This document shows, piece after piece, positions 33,033 to 44,860 of a stretch of DNA of 64,000 bases. Made by a program: the position numbers and the translations under genes. This DNA is from Atkinsonella hypoxylon (taxonomy: Eukaryota; Ascomycota; Sordariomycetes; Hypocreales; Clavicipitaceae): contig JFHB01000071.1 in assembly GCA_000729835.1 (NCBI GenBank), positions 62,001 through 126,000 of the forward strand, read 5' to 3'. The notes beneath the pieces are model-generated. The model saw only the letters and a program-made list of their open reading frames with translations. It had not been told where the DNA came from and searched no databases. Position 1 is the first letter of the stretch, and every line of letters starts with the position of its first letter.

Positions 33033-33340
33033 GATGGCAGAGCGGAATTGACGTGAGAGAGGTCTCGGAAGCAAGATGGTGAATGCGCTCAACGCGAGCA
33101 GTGCGGCGTCGAAAGGAACCAAACGAAGGCTTCTTGGAATCGAAGCTTGACGGAGCTTCTTTCTGCCGCGTGCCGACGTCGTCCAGCAGAGAGCGCTGCT
33201 AACCCCGTTGTACCGTGCTTGATTTTGCCCCACCGTCTTGACATACATGGCATTCTTACAAGAACACCTCGCCGATTCACAAACTCTACAACCCTCAGCT
33301 TGGACTGTTTCCACGTTGCTCCCCCAAACATACAGCAACC
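33033..33340. promoter_or_regulatory. Shared divergent promoter, EMC3 / SPC2
   Basis: Start codons of EMC3 (minus) and SPC2 (plus) are separated by only 308 bp with no other gene, so both must be driven from this interval. No defined binding site was identified. Confidence 0.6.
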
Positions 33341-34185
33341 ATGGCAACGGAAAAGATCAGTCTGTATAATTTGGCAGGCATGTGGCTTCAATTCTTAGTC
33401 TTGATATCTCAAGGCCTGCATATCGTCGACTTGTTCCCCGTTTTCGCGGAAACATCACCGCTAACAACTCAAGCTTCTAGACCTCAAAAACACCTCCGAT
33501 GACGCTCTGCCCAATTACCTCAACTCCCTGAAATTCAAACAGTCTCATTTCCTCATCGACGTCAGATTAGCCATTGGTTATGGTGCCTTCGTCGTCGCGG
33601 CCGCCTGTTTTGGCTGGGACTACGCACTCGGCTTCGAGAGCACCAAATACTACACTGCTGCGGCGGTAGCGATATATGCGTTGCTCAATGGCTTCCTCAC
33701 ATTTTGGATGTCGTATGTGGAAAAGGGCACAATCTATCAAGGCAAAGCACCTTCCGGACAGACAGTGAGTCGAGACTCGGAGAGCATTCGCGGGTTGGCC
33801 GCTGTTGACCATGGGGTACTTCCAGATCACGATCCAAACCAAAACCAAGAAGAATGACCCTACGTACTATGTTACCGCTGTGGTTGAGGACAAGACTGGC
33901 GAGCCACAGGTGATCGAGGTGTCCAGAAGCTTTGCCTCATGGTTCGACGAGACTGGCCGCTTTGTTGCGAAGCCATTCCAGGAGTTCTTCGCTTCTTCAG
34001 TACCAGCTATTGGAAAGCAGGATCCGAAGAGGGTGAAGAGTGTATCTCAGGACATTTTGGGCGCAAACCCGGAGTTGTTGGATGCTGTGACGGCGGCATC
34101 GGGGACTGGCCAACAGGCCAGTACGACTGCAGCAGAGACGACTGAGAAGAAGGGCAAGCGAAGAAAGAACCAAGTCAAGTGCTGA
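33341..34185 (+). CDS. SPC2: Signal peptidase complex subunit 2
   Basis: Spc2 (SPC25) is a non-catalytic subunit of the ER signal peptidase that links it to the Sec61 translocon. Exons are 33341-33377, 33481-33764 and 33826-34185, 226 aa. The start is MATEKISLYNLA; the frame and the conserved join NLADLKNTSDDALPNYL require exon 1 to end at TTGGCAG followed by GCATGT, so intron 1 (103 nt, CTAAC branch) looks like a GC-AG intron. Intron 2 is ordinary (GTGAGT, 61 nt). Two adjacent membrane helices are present (IGYGAFVVAAACFGWDYAL and TAAAVAIYALLNGFLTFW), both termini facing the cytosol by family. The C-terminal tail is Lys-rich (EKKGKRRKNQVKC). Confidence 0.93.
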
Positions 34186-34489
34186 GCAGGGCGGTCAGGC
34201 CGTTGCGGGGAAGATATATCATGCTGTGTGCAATGTTAACAATACTGTATGCTAGGGTTGCGGATCATGCTGTGGAACTTCTGGCCAACATGTCCCCGTA
34301 ATAGCGAATGCTTGCAGTGCTCATGGAAGCGAGCTTGCGTGCTATGATCATTTTCCCTTCGCCGCAAAGACCAGGAGGAAACCATCCAGTGTCCAAACTC
34401 TGAACCCAGCAATTGATTTATCCTATGTATCTTGTGCTGCCGTATCTCATGCAATCGCGTCAACTCCAAACTCCGTCAATGCAAGTTGT
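34186..34489. other. Spacer between convergent SPC2 and MMS19
   Basis: 304 bp of 3' flanking sequence with no visible gene. Confidence 0.5.
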
Positions 34490-37400
34490 CTATTTCACGT
34501 CTGCCCATGCACTTCGCGCTAAACGAGCTGTACTTCGCAACTCACGCACTTGATGGCCACACGCGGTCGAGAGATCTCGCCGAACTTGCGGCTCAAACGC
34601 CAATAAATGCCTAGGCTCAAACATTCGCGGCAACCCACCTACGATCTCAAGCGCCAACTTGCCGGCGGCGGCTCGTACTTCCAAACTACTTGCCGCGGAG
34701 CCATACTCAGCAGGTAACCAGCCTGGTCGAGATGCCGAGGACGAATCTCGATTCGTGAAAAGCCCCGTACAAATTCTGATCAGGCTTCGGATGTGGTCTT
34801 GTGCCTTATCTGACGCCTCAAATAGGATGTCCTTGATGACCTGCAGGGCCGCGAGCCCATCCGGGCCGGTTCCCAGATTCTGCAAGATACCAATGGCAAT
34901 GCGGAGGACCTTATCGGCATCGGCTTCGTAGATGGTGAACTTTACGTGCTTGACCATAAGGAGGACGGCTATACTGTAGTTCGTCTTGATGAGAGGATCC
35001 GTGACTGTGGCATCGTTGCCTAGAGCGGCGTCCAGGAGGCGTTGAATGAGCGAAACATGAACTTTCTGTAGCCAGAGGGGCCGGACGATGGCGAAACTTT
35101 CCTTTGTGAGGAATCTCTGGGGCACAACAATAATCTCGAGGCCTCTCGCCAGGAGATATCCTGAGCGAGGGTCACTGGGGGCTGCTCGGAGAAGATCTAG
35201 AAGTGGTTGGACCTTGGCACCGCTGTATCTTCTGAGTAAACCTCCTATCATGGCGAACATAGTGAAGCTCGACTCCAGGCCATATGAGACTGCGTTGTGG
35301 GTGGCGTCCTCCCGGGCATGTTTCAAAGCGGCACTGAGGCTCTTTTCTAGATTTTCCATGACTGAATCGATTGTCTCGATGCTGTGCTTGTTTGCTAGCA
35401 CAGCCAGGGTAGATCTCCTGACTGATCTAGAAATTGCATCGGATGAAACGAGATCCGTCGATGCGGCATTCAGAAGAATGTGCTGAGCTATGTTCCTTTC
35501 ATACTGTTCATTCTGTTAGCATTCGTGGGGAAAGCAGGGACGGTTGGAACTTACTAGCTTGGCTACTCGAGATGGCCTTAGGGCCTCGAGGATCCCGAGC
35601 GACAAGATGTTCAGCGGTCCTTCGGTTAGCCAACCCCATGAAGTAGCACTACCTGAAGTGTTTACATCATTGCTGCGGAAGAGGTTCAGCGAGAAAGTCT
35701 CAACCTCGAGACAGGCTTGTTGGGTTTCGCTTAATTCGTGAATGACAAAGCTGGCTAACTCGGATACGAGGTAAAGATATCGCCGCTCGTGTTGAGCCTC
35801 TGAGCCGTTGAAATCTGCGCTGAGTGAAAGCTCATTCTTGTTTGCAGCAGTCTTCGTCGCACGCTGGTACAAGAGGCCAACCATATAGAGTCCTACGAGT
35901 AGTGCATCGCGTTGGGCCTCACCAATCGAGGCAACAGATACAGATGGTGATATTGAATGATGTTCCGTAACGTTTCCAATGGAAGAAACTTGAGGATATT
36001 TGATCGGAACCTTGTCTAGGTTCATCACTTCTTCTGTTTCATCTCTTGAGAGATTCATCTCTAAACAGGCATCGTTGAAATATCTCATAGCAGAATGAAC
36101 CCCGGCAATTAAGGAACACCATATTCGCGGGCTGGCCTGGCTGTCGATCGCAGCGGAGAGCTCAGTCATAAGTGCCCACGTAAGATGCAAATAGCGTGCT
36201 AAAGCCCCTGAGCCACGTTCCGACACAGATGAGCATCCAATATATGCTAGTTGGGGACCAAGTGATTGAATCAAGTCCAATGATTCATGTGCAAGGTTCG
36301 CAATGGACTGGCGGAGCATTGAAATGCCCCTTTCCATCAGAAGTTGAAAGGCCTCGGGATATGCTTGAACAATGCGCCGCAGCGATGTTGTAGCTTCATT
36401 GACGAGATCATCTGCACCGCTGCGACGTGCCCGCTCATCCCAATGCCTTGTTACAGCACTGAAGAGTATTTCGCAGCTCTCTGAGCAAGTAGAAGGAGAT
36501 AGAAGAAGCTGAGGTTCTGGATTCAAATGTGAGATTGCTGGTAGAGTCCGGACGAGCGGTTGACCGACGAGTGCACCGACACCTTGTACTGCCTCTGTGA
36601 TTAATTTCATGTCCTCCTCCGACACATCCTCTTTCGTTGCAAGCCCCAGAAGTGTTTTGTATACCTCTGTAAAAAGCGACTTGAAAGCTCCATCGACTGC
36701 GGCAAAATCCATCTTTTCCTGCTCAGACATTTCCAAGTTTGTCAACAGCAATCTGGTTTCCAGAATAACTCGCAGGATCTTAAGGAGATCCAGACTGTGA
36801 GTGTGTGACTTCGGATGACGAAGGTTCTCCTTAATATGCGTAATTGCTGGCGCGACGATGAGAACAAATGAGCTGGGATTCGCGCTGAGAACGCTGACAA
36901 GAAGACGGCCGGCCGAAGCAGTGTACATCGGAGTCGCTAGATCGGCCACACAATCTCTCGTGACTGTCAATGTGTAGTCTCGGAGGTCATCGCCCGTCAG
37001 TCGGGTGGCAAGAGTTTTCAGGACCTCAAGAGTAGCCCACATGGTGTCCTCGACCTCTCCATTCCTAACTTCATATTTCAAGCTATTCCAAATCCTGTTT
37101 ACGTACGGTATAATAGATTCTGACGGTTCTTGATATGCCTCGAGACAAGCTTTGATCGTCCTCAACACATCGACCTATCTATGCTTAGCATGCCAACATA
37201 TAACTCATTCGCAAGAGCAACTAACCTTGACGCTGACTGTTACTCCATCACCCTGGTCGAGTTTTCCGATAAGGAAAGGCAGAGTCAGAGAAGCTAAGTT
37301 GTGAGACGATGAGAAGCATTTCCGTAACTGAGACTTGAGTTCTACTGGAGTAATGTTGCTTTGTGCAGTGCGTGGCAATGTGATTGGGAAGTAGGCTTTG

Positions 37401-38261
37401 AAAGCATTATAAACCTCCTCAAGTGTATCTTTGGAAGGGGAGTATGTTGAAGAGAAAAGTCGTAGGATGTCGAACCACACCATCAAACAATCTGGATCTC
37501 GCTCATTCGCGCAGAGGTGAAGGAGTTCTTTCATGAATGCCGCTTGATCCCCATCAGCGTGATTTAGATCTTTTAGCACCTCGGAATTGGCCATGAGAGA
37601 TTGGATCAGCTCATATACAGCAAGCCGTGTTTTGGGAACCTGTCTGGAGAAGTCGTCCTTCAACTTGCAAACTTGCCGAATTATATACTTGCCACTTCTC
37701 GGGTGAAACGCTTTCATGGATATAATACGTGATAGCGCAGTAGAAGACGCGAGAATGCCAGCCTTGTGATCAACATCGAACATGGCACCAAAGAACGCGA
37801 CTAACAGGTCGACTGCTACAGATCAGACTGGTGCTATCAAGGCAGCTGAACCATGGCGCGGTTTCATACCTTGGCTGGGCTTCAACGTATCTGACTTTAA
37901 GTAGTGCAACGTCACAGATAGAAATTCCAAAGCTTTTGAAATCAGCTTTGTGCCAACCCAGGACTGTGGCGCGGGATACTGACCTTTTGCTCTTGCTGTC
38001 CAGTCCGTAGTGCTATTAACGTCCTGCATTGCATCATCTTCGGAACTTCCAGGCATCCATGGCTGGACAGATTCTACCCATCTAGCGACAGGGATTGTAT
38101 TGGGTGGAGCCGTTTCGATCTCTGTAAAGGATCAGAGACTTGAGAGCAGTATAATAAATGAAGGTATACCAACCTTGGGCTGCCCGCTGCGCAATGCGAA
38201 CAGATTGACCCTTGTTGTCTTCAAGGATAAACTCGATGGCGAGTTGCCGGAAGTCAGCCAT
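34490..38261 (-). CDS. MMS19: MMS19/MET18-like cytosolic iron-sulfur targeting factor
   Basis: Mms19 is a HEAT-repeat scaffold of the CIA targeting complex that delivers Fe-S clusters to DNA polymerases, helicases such as XPD and other nuclear proteins. Six exons: 38174-38261, 37984-38121, 37870-37932, 37226-37815, 35555-37174 and 34490-35512, 1173 aa. Introns are 52, 51, 54, 51 and 42 nt; the last is very short with its CTAAC next to the acceptor. The start is MADFRQLAIEFILEDNK in a good context (CGCCATGGC). The N-terminal block contains GCILASS-type sequence as HKAGILASSTALSRIISMKA, then KYIIRQVCKLKDDF and ERDPDCLMVWFDILR. The C-terminal repeats include GLLRRYSGAKVQPLLDLLR and ARGLEIIVVPQRFL. 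All phases match. Confidence 0.9.
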
Positions 38262-38812
38262 GGCGCCAACGAAAGAGGCCGTATGCGACTGATTCAAGAG
38301 TATGTCCCTTCGATATACAAAGATCTGCATATATAACCCAATAGAGAGTAATTTGCGCTCAGTAATTCGCTCCTGGAGTGAGTGAGGAAACCCTCTCAAA
38401 ATAAGATGGACGAGATACGAAGGCCGAAATGGTTAAAAATTGCAGTCCTCCAAGCCGCGATCTGCGGAAATATTTGGCCTCGATGACAAGAAGTTAGATT
38501 CCAAGGACAATTTATATTGTCTTTTTCCAAAAATTAGGAAATGGAAACCCTGCTTCTGATAGATGGAAATATTGCGATTGGTGGTGGGGTCAAGGTCAAG
38601 CAAGGCTTGCAGCCTTCAAGGCGAAATTCCAAGAGCTTTCATTGGCTCCACCTAGCTTCGAGACCTAGGAGTGCAAATCAATCATGACGAATTTTTGGAT
38701 TCAGACTTGCAGTCGTGCGATTGGTTCTTAAGACTTGTTTCCTTTATCGTCTTCTTTTCAAATTGCGACCGAACAGCAGCAGGCTCGCCTATTGCGACAC
38801 ATCCAAATCGCC
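38262..38812. other. Divergent promoter region, MMS19 / ATP11
   Basis: 551 bp between divergent starts. A CTTTTCAAATTG-rich leader precedes ATP11. No additional gene is seen. Confidence 0.5.
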
Positions 38813-39811
38813 ATGTGTTCAATTAGGGCACCCGCCCTCCGCCAACTAGCAACATGTCCCCTACGATCGTCGGCGCGACTCCAAACACAAAGGCGATGGG
38901 CCCAGGTTCACGATGTCCGATTCCTCGCGACGAAACAAACGCCGCAAGCAATTATAGAGAAATACCGCGACAAACTGGACAAGAAGGCCAAGACTGAAGG
39001 ACTGAACAGCATCGAAGACCTTAAAACAGCATACGCCGACAGAATCGAAGCCGAACGCAAGAAAGATGCCATCGAATACCCGATCCCAACCATTCCCCAA
39101 GCTGCAGAGACGCCTGTTTCTCAACCTAATCGGGGACCCCTCCCATTTCTGAGAGAAAACGGCGAGAGGCCCTCTAATGCATCACCAGCGCCTTCCAGCA
39201 CGACTGGTAGAGCAGCTATCCAGTCGCTAGATGACATTGTGGACGTTGCCAAGATCCGAGAGCTGCCAGAGAAGGAATTGACTGCAGTCTGGCGGCTGAG
39301 ACATGCCAATTCGCTCCAGAAGCTGTGCGCCGTCATACCCGCCGCGTCGTATAAGGCTATGGAGGAGATGGCGCGCAAATCGCCGCGTTTCGTGCTACCA
39401 GTCCCCCATGAGAGCCAGGGCGCTGAAATTCACTTCCTCCAGTGGACCTTTGATGCTGCTTCCAACACCAGTACAGTGCTCTTTACACAACTGGCGGAGT
39501 TCAAGACTCGTGGCGAGTTTGCTCAACCTCACACAACCGTCACTCATCATCTTGACTTGGTGAATGGCAACGGCCTCGTCTTGATGCAGGGCCAGACGAT
39601 GGAGGACCGCGGAGTGTCGCCAGAGCAGGCGAGGTGGCTGGTCATGTGTCTTCAGAGATTCTATGGAGCCTGGGACGGATCAGATGCAGAACTCGAAGGC
39701 TCGAGGAAAGAGAGGGCGGATGAGCGGAGGAAGCTTGTGGAATGGTTCGGAAGCGGTGATTCGAGATTCAGTGTGGAGAAGCTACTGGGCGAAGCTGAGA
39801 GAATGGGATAG
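38813..39811 (+). CDS. ATP11: Mitochondrial F1-ATPase assembly factor ATP11
   Basis: Atp11 is a matrix chaperone that binds the F1 beta subunit before hexamer assembly. It is a single exon of 332 aa. The start MCSIRAPALRQLATCPLRSS begins an Arg/Ser-rich mitochondrial presequence; an in-frame non-ATG extension upstream is not used. A helical segment IIEKYRDKLDKKAKTEGLNS is followed by a Pro/Ser linker and the ATP11 domain: LDDIVDVAKIRELPEKEL, WRLRHANSLQKLCAVIP, RFVLPVPHESQGAEIHFLQW and TVTHHLDLVNGNGLVLMQGQ. The C-terminus is VEKLLGEAERMG. The domain order and length agree with fungal Atp11. Confidence 0.95.
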   Translation: MCSIRAPALRQLATCPLRSSARLQTQRRWAQVHDVRFLATKQTPQAIIEKYRDKLDKKAKTEGLNSIEDLKTAYADRIEAERKKDAIEYPIPTIPQAAETPVSQPNRGPLPFLRENGERPSNASPAPSSTTGRAAIQSLDDIVDVAKIRELPEKELTAVWRLRHANSLQKLCAVIPAASYKAMEEMARKSPRFVLPVPHESQGAEIHFLQWTFDAASNTSTVLFTQLAEFKTRGEFAQPHTTVTHHLDLVNGNGLVLMQGQTMEDRGVSPEQARWLVMCLQRFYGAWDGSDAELEGSRKERADERRKLVEWFGSGDSRFSVEKLLGEAERMG

Positions 39812-42064
39812 AGAAGGTGCCCTGGTTTAGATCTTGTATGATAGACTACAACCATAGAGTACAATGTGACAGCTGTCAAGCTGACAACTATTGAGACAGC
39901 ATTTGCTAGCTGTCCAATCAATGTACATTATCGAGAGAGCGTCACAGAAATTTGATTCTTGTCTCCGTGAACAAGAAACAGGCTGTAGTCCATGATTTCC
40001 TTTGCTGACGTACATTTACGTATCATTATTGAAGAACTCTATCTCTTCTTTATATACGAATATTACTAATGTTCGTGTTCAGCCGATCTTGAGGGCTTAT
40101 CGCTATTTGCAAACTAGCCCTCAGCAAGCTTCACAAAGACGTTGATAGAATAGTGATGGAAACGAATGAATCAAGGACTTAATAGGGTTTGTTCAGGGAA
40201 GTCAATATCGAGCTGCCTGGTCAGCAGCCCGATTGCAGTCGAGTGCCGCTAGGAGGTTGGATTACGAATTTGAATCCACTAAGGGTCGTCTTTGACCGCA
40301 GCATATCGAGCTTTTTAAGATTTTTAATTCTTTGTAAACGACTCGGTTAGGATATCCTGCTGATTCCTGTGCTTTCTACGTCCATACATGAGTGAGACGA
40401 GTTTGATCTGGTAACGTATTAGATTGCAGATAGTTACTAAAACTCTGAATGGTTGAGGATGATTTGAATAGCACGATGGCGAGGCTAATGTGAGAAGAGC
40501 CAAAATATCTTCATTACTATGGGCACTCAAAGCAGCTACTGTTCTCCATTAACCTCAATGTGCAAGACTATTTGAAACGACAATCCTCGCAAAGCAATTA
40601 ATGTCTTCTGATAAACCTGTCCCATTTCTTTCGCATAACTTTTTCCTTCTTCGGCCAGATGTGAAATTCCGAGATATAGAGCCTTCTTTTAAGGGCTATA
40701 CATTTTCTAGTTAATCAAGGGGATAACAAGTGCGTACATGAGTCGCCTTTAGGGTTGCTCTAATTGATGGTATTATGTCTTAATTTTTGTCTGGCAGAAA
40801 AGCCTCATGAAATCTGCTGCTAGCAAAGGCAAAGTCCCGTTGAGATGAAAGAATTCGTCGTCTTCACATAGAATGTGGACCTGTGTCGAGAGATGATGTG
40901 CTATCAACCACCGTAATATACTTTTTCACTAAATATTTCTGAGCAGCCAATGGTCTGTGTAGATATACCTTGTGGAATTTGTGACCTCTTCGATGCCGCT
41001 GGCGTTTGAATCCATGAGGAGTTGAAACAAGTCCAAGTCTCGCAACGCGGCAATATGGCGACAATATGAAAACTAGTACATGGAGACATTAAAGTATAAA
41101 ACCCCAGGAGATTCTGTCGTATGCTGCTTGGATGGATAGCCAATTCCAGATCAGCTGGGGAATGATCTCGTGTCGTATAATAGTTGCTATTCTTGAAGAT
41201 CATGTGAATATCCGTTCGAAATGTTTTCAGCTGTAGCATTTTTCGGCGTATAGCGCATTTGCATTTGCGTGTCTAGAGAAAAAAAAAAAAAATTGAGAGC
41301 AGGGCAACACAACACCACACCATCAGCGGAATCCACTTCTGTCATCTTTTTCGTAGGAGCGTTGTAATCATTCATATCTAGAAATGTAATGAATTGATCA
41401 ACGACGGCGCTGGTTTTCGTCCAAAAAGCCAAAGCGTATAAACTATCTAGAAGCAATTTCCAGATAAAAATCCGCAGCGAAAGATGGCAGAGAGCGCACA
41501 GAGCTGAAGCGAATTTCAAGTGTTATCAATTATGACACTGATCTAGCTGCGTGCGAGTCACGCTCGTCGCAACCAGTAGAGCATACATATCGCCAGTTTT
41601 CGTAACCTATTTACATCAAGTTCGAAGGAATCTGTGGCCAGACCTAAAATATAAGTGAGAATTTTGATCGAACCAAAGCCTCCTCGCGATAAGTAGCTCT
41701 CCAAGCTTGGTAGGGACCTCCGTAAGGTCTTTAACAACTCGGGTCGTTCTTCTTGACGATTCTGCGGATATTTCAGCGAATTAGACGGTGGCGCCATGGA
41801 AGATTCTGATACGGCGGTGGGATACGGGCCTGTTAGTCTTCTCCGAATTGTGGGACGTGGCTCTAGCGTAGCATAGTTCTAGGACATATCCGTGGATGAA
41901 AGGTAGTGTGGTGATTGATGTAAGCCTTCCTCTCATACATCCTGCGCATAACATTACTCCCCCCACACATACAAATCCTTGGAGCGTCCAAATGTATGAT
42001 TATTTACCGATTTTTTTCATTTTGGAATTGCTCCTAAGCGCTGAGATGGCTACTTCAAGCCGAC
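39812..42064. other. Long AT-rich intergenic region
   Basis: Over 2 kb with no supported gene. Several frames of 60-110 codons on the minus strand (40904-41239, 41187-41519) are Phe/Leu/Lys-rich, as expected of AT-rich noncoding DNA, and have no partners. An A run lies at 41279-41292. Confidence 0.45.
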
Positions 42065-44092
42065 TCAGAATCGCGAGTTCCTCTGCGATGCGGCACTCAA
42101 CGAGGGTTCCTGTTGCCCGGTCAGTGACCCCTTGTGACCGTGAGAAGTCGATAAAGCGGAACGCGATGAATTCAAGGACCTAGTGCCGCTCCCATGCAAA
42201 AGGGGCAAGGAGGGCGTGTTGAGCCACGGCATCCGGTCATGTCCAAGGTGTAGCGAAGTCCGAGAATCGTCGCCCCGGGCGGTAGCTGCCAGTGCGTCCA
42301 GCTCTTTGACATTATCAAGGTGGATTTCCGACTTGATGAAGGAAGCGCGATCGTCAGACATGAATCGATAGCGAGCATCCGGGTTCTTGCGCAGCATCAT
42401 CATGGTCGTTGACACAATGACCATGATCAACAACACGCAGGCAAAAACTGCATTGAGAACAAATAAGACAACCCCGAACACACCAATAACAACCCCCGGA
42501 ACGCCGATAACATTAGTGAAAATGAAGATGAAGATAGCATTTAAGAAATTAACCACATAGATCGCAATATTGAAAGAATCTGTGGGCCTGTCCATCCAGG
42601 GCCGCATCACCGTTGCGCCGATAATAGCTGTGGCTTCAATAACCAGCAGTGCGACTGCTTGCACAACGCCGTTCTGCTGCGCAAAAGCAATAAATAGCGA
42701 CTTAACCATAATGTAAGCAAGGCAAGGAACAATAAAGTAATATGCTGACGCGCGAAACTGTATATATAAGAATCCCCACTTGCTGAGGGTGCGTGAATTA
42801 GAATACAGGATGTATGCCGGGTTTTTGTGAAGGGCGACTGAACGTTGTGCAGTTCGAATAACCATGCTGGATCCCCAGGCGAGGAGCCCGGTGAGGCCGA
42901 ATAGGAATAAAGCTGCTAAAGCAACTTCCGCCCCTGAGTCGATTCGCGTGAACTCCCAGAATGGAAGAATAGTCATCTGTGGAAAGCAAATAAGTGCCAC
43001 CCGGTATAGGATCCCCTTAAGGGTGACGCGCCAATCTCGACTGAAGTTCGTTACGCGGTCGGAATTAATCACGCCCTTGTTCGCAGCAAACTGGCAGATT
43101 GCTTGGAAGCAGACAACGGAAATAATGGTAGCAAAGACGAAGATGATGAAGAAGATGGCAGCTGTCATGAAGAGGTTTGTTGATTCAATGTTGGACAAGA
43201 AAGCGACTCTCTCGATACCTCTGACGACGTGCAGGCTCACACCATCGTCTTGACGCTTGACGAGGCCGCGCTTCTGAACAGAAACAGAAACCCTTGATAG
43301 GTTTTCCAAGACGGTGCCTGCTGTGCCTCCAGTTGCGCGCTGGTACCACGTGGCGATGTTCTGCAAGAAGCCGACGCGAATGATGCCCATGGACCATTGG
43401 AAGTTTTGCGTCCAAGACTGAACGATAGGAGGTAGGTGAACGGCCATGAAGCCGATGGTAGCTTGGGTTTGAAAATAGCTAAAGAGGGAAAGTGCATTGG
43501 CAGCGAGATGAGCAGCAGCGTTGAATTGGCCAAGGAAGTTGACAATGGCCGAGGATATCAAGGCCAGACCGGCAATGATGGCAGTAGACCACTTCACGCC
43601 AAGCTGATTAACTGTCTTGCCGTTGGATATTTTGGCTTCGAGGCAGGCTATGGATTCGTGGGTACCAGTAACATTGATGAAGACCCTGACTGAAGCGTCG
43701 AGGTCGGGAACAGTGTAGGCTATCCCGGGCAGATCTTTGAGAATAGAAGGGTCGATGGGCTGGTTAAACTTGTTGGTGAATCTGCTAGCTTGCATAGGGC
43801 AAAAGCCAATATCTAACTTGCAAGGGTCCAAGACCATCTGGAGGATCTGGTATCCGTATGCGAAAACGCGAATATCAAAGGTGACATAATTTTCGACGGT
43901 AGAAGTGACGGCTACTTCGAAGCTTGCGGAGTCGTTGCTGGGAGTGTAGACGACTTTGAATAAACTGGCTGAGAAGCGAGAGTCGTCTTGGCAGCTAGCG
44001 AGTGCCGTGGATTCCAATTTTTGTAAACAGAGAGTCGGATGGACGGCCAGACCCATCAGCGCAGCGAAAGCGCCGAAGAAGTGTAAATGCAT
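42065..44092 (-). CDS. FLC/TRP-like multipass membrane protein (flavin carrier family)
   Basis: An uninterrupted 675-aa frame. The start at 44092 gives a signal peptide (MHLHFFGAFAALMGLAVHP); an upstream in-frame Met at 44113 is possible. A lipid-binding-like ectodomain follows with paired cysteines (DPCKLDIGFCPMQ). Then come many membrane helices: WSTAIIAGLALISSAIVNFL, the family landmark GIIRVGFLQNIATWYQRATG, and later AFAQQNGVVQAVALLVIEAT and GVPGVVIGVFGVVLFVLNAV. The cytosolic tail is Ser-rich. Yeast Flc proteins were first linked to FAD transport into the ER and are also described as TRP-like calcium channels affecting wall integrity. Which activity holds here is unknown. No intron is needed. 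Confidence 0.88.
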   Translation of the reverse strand: MHLHFFGAFAALMGLAVHPTLCLQKLESTALASCQDDSRFSASLFKVVYTPSNDSASFEVAVTSTVENYVTFDIRVFAYGYQILQMVLDPCKLDIGFCPMQASRFTNKFNQPIDPSILKDLPGIAYTVPDLDASVRVFINVTGTHESIACLEAKISNGKTVNQLGVKWSTAIIAGLALISSAIVNFLGQFNAAAHLAANALSLFSYFQTQATIGFMAVHLPPIVQSWTQNFQWSMGIIRVGFLQNIATWYQRATGGTAGTVLENLSRVSVSVQKRGLVKRQDDGVSLHVVRGIERVAFLSNIESTNLFMTAAIFFIIFVFATIISVVCFQAICQFAANKGVINSDRVTNFSRDWRVTLKGILYRVALICFPQMTILPFWEFTRIDSGAEVALAALFLFGLTGLLAWGSSMVIRTAQRSVALHKNPAYILYSNSRTLSKWGFLYIQFRASAYYFIVPCLAYIMVKSLFIAFAQQNGVVQAVALLVIEATAIIGATVMRPWMDRPTDSFNIAIYVVNFLNAIFIFIFTNVIGVPGVVIGVFGVVLFVLNAVFACVLLIMVIVSTTMMMLRKNPDARYRFMSDDRASFIKSEIHLDNVKELDALAATARGDDSRTSLHLGHDRMPWLNTPSLPLLHGSGTRSLNSSRSALSTSHGHKGSLTGQQEPSLSAASQRNSRF

Positions 44093-44387
44093 CTTGGCAA
44101 TGCGATCGACCAACCGGTTGAAGAGGGTTCAATGATGAGGCGGGCTTAACGAACGTGATACAAGGGCAGCATATCAAGGCAATGACTTTTCCCATGAGAT
44201 ACGGATGCAGCGAGCGGGGCTGAGGTCAAGAGAACAGCAGTCGAGAGACACTGGACATGGACAGATTGAAGCCGAAAGAAACGAATGAATGAGTGAGTCG
44301 ACTAGTGTTGGAACCTCAACAGCTCCGCTCCAGGCGCGCGATGTTCACCAAGACACAATGACAACTTGTTGTGGAAATAAAAAGCTC

Positions 44388-44452
44388 ATGGATGGATGGA
44401 TGGATGGATGGTTTGGATGGATGGATGGATGATTTGGATGGATGATTCGATG
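44388..44452. repeat. GGAT tetranucleotide tract
   Basis: Interrupted array of ATGG/GGAT units with two TTTGGATGG interruptions. It lies 296 bp upstream of the FLC-like start codon and reads CCAT on the gene's strand. Confidence 0.85.
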
Positions 44453-44860
44453 GACAAAGTGAGCAAATGCCACAAGGCAACATTGGCCATGATTGGTGGA
44501 CGGTCGGACCGTCACAAAGTCTGCGCGTTGCACGATATTATTGTAATGCATGTCGTGGGTGTGCGCATAATGAGAGATGGGTATGCAGGTATGCCATATG
44601 TGGTAATCAATGGTACGTCGCCTTGACGCTGAGAAGGCTCCAACCCAGTACTTAGCCCCACGATACCCCTTAAGCGAGAGACAATAAGTATCTCTTTGTA
44701 GCTTAAGTGCTTTTAGGTACCTAGCTTCTACTATTATGGGAGAGGAAGAATCTTCAAAAGAAGGTCTTTCATTGGTTCTAATCCTTGATAGCACAGGTGG
44801 AGCCATCTAAGCGGCGGACATATGCTTAAGTGGACTAGCTGTATGCTTAAGGAGCACCTA

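Noticed and set aside
41187..41519. 110-codon minus frame with a hydrophobic start
   Set aside because: Lies in AT-rich DNA where Phe/Leu-rich frames arise by chance; it crosses an A run and has no family resemblance.
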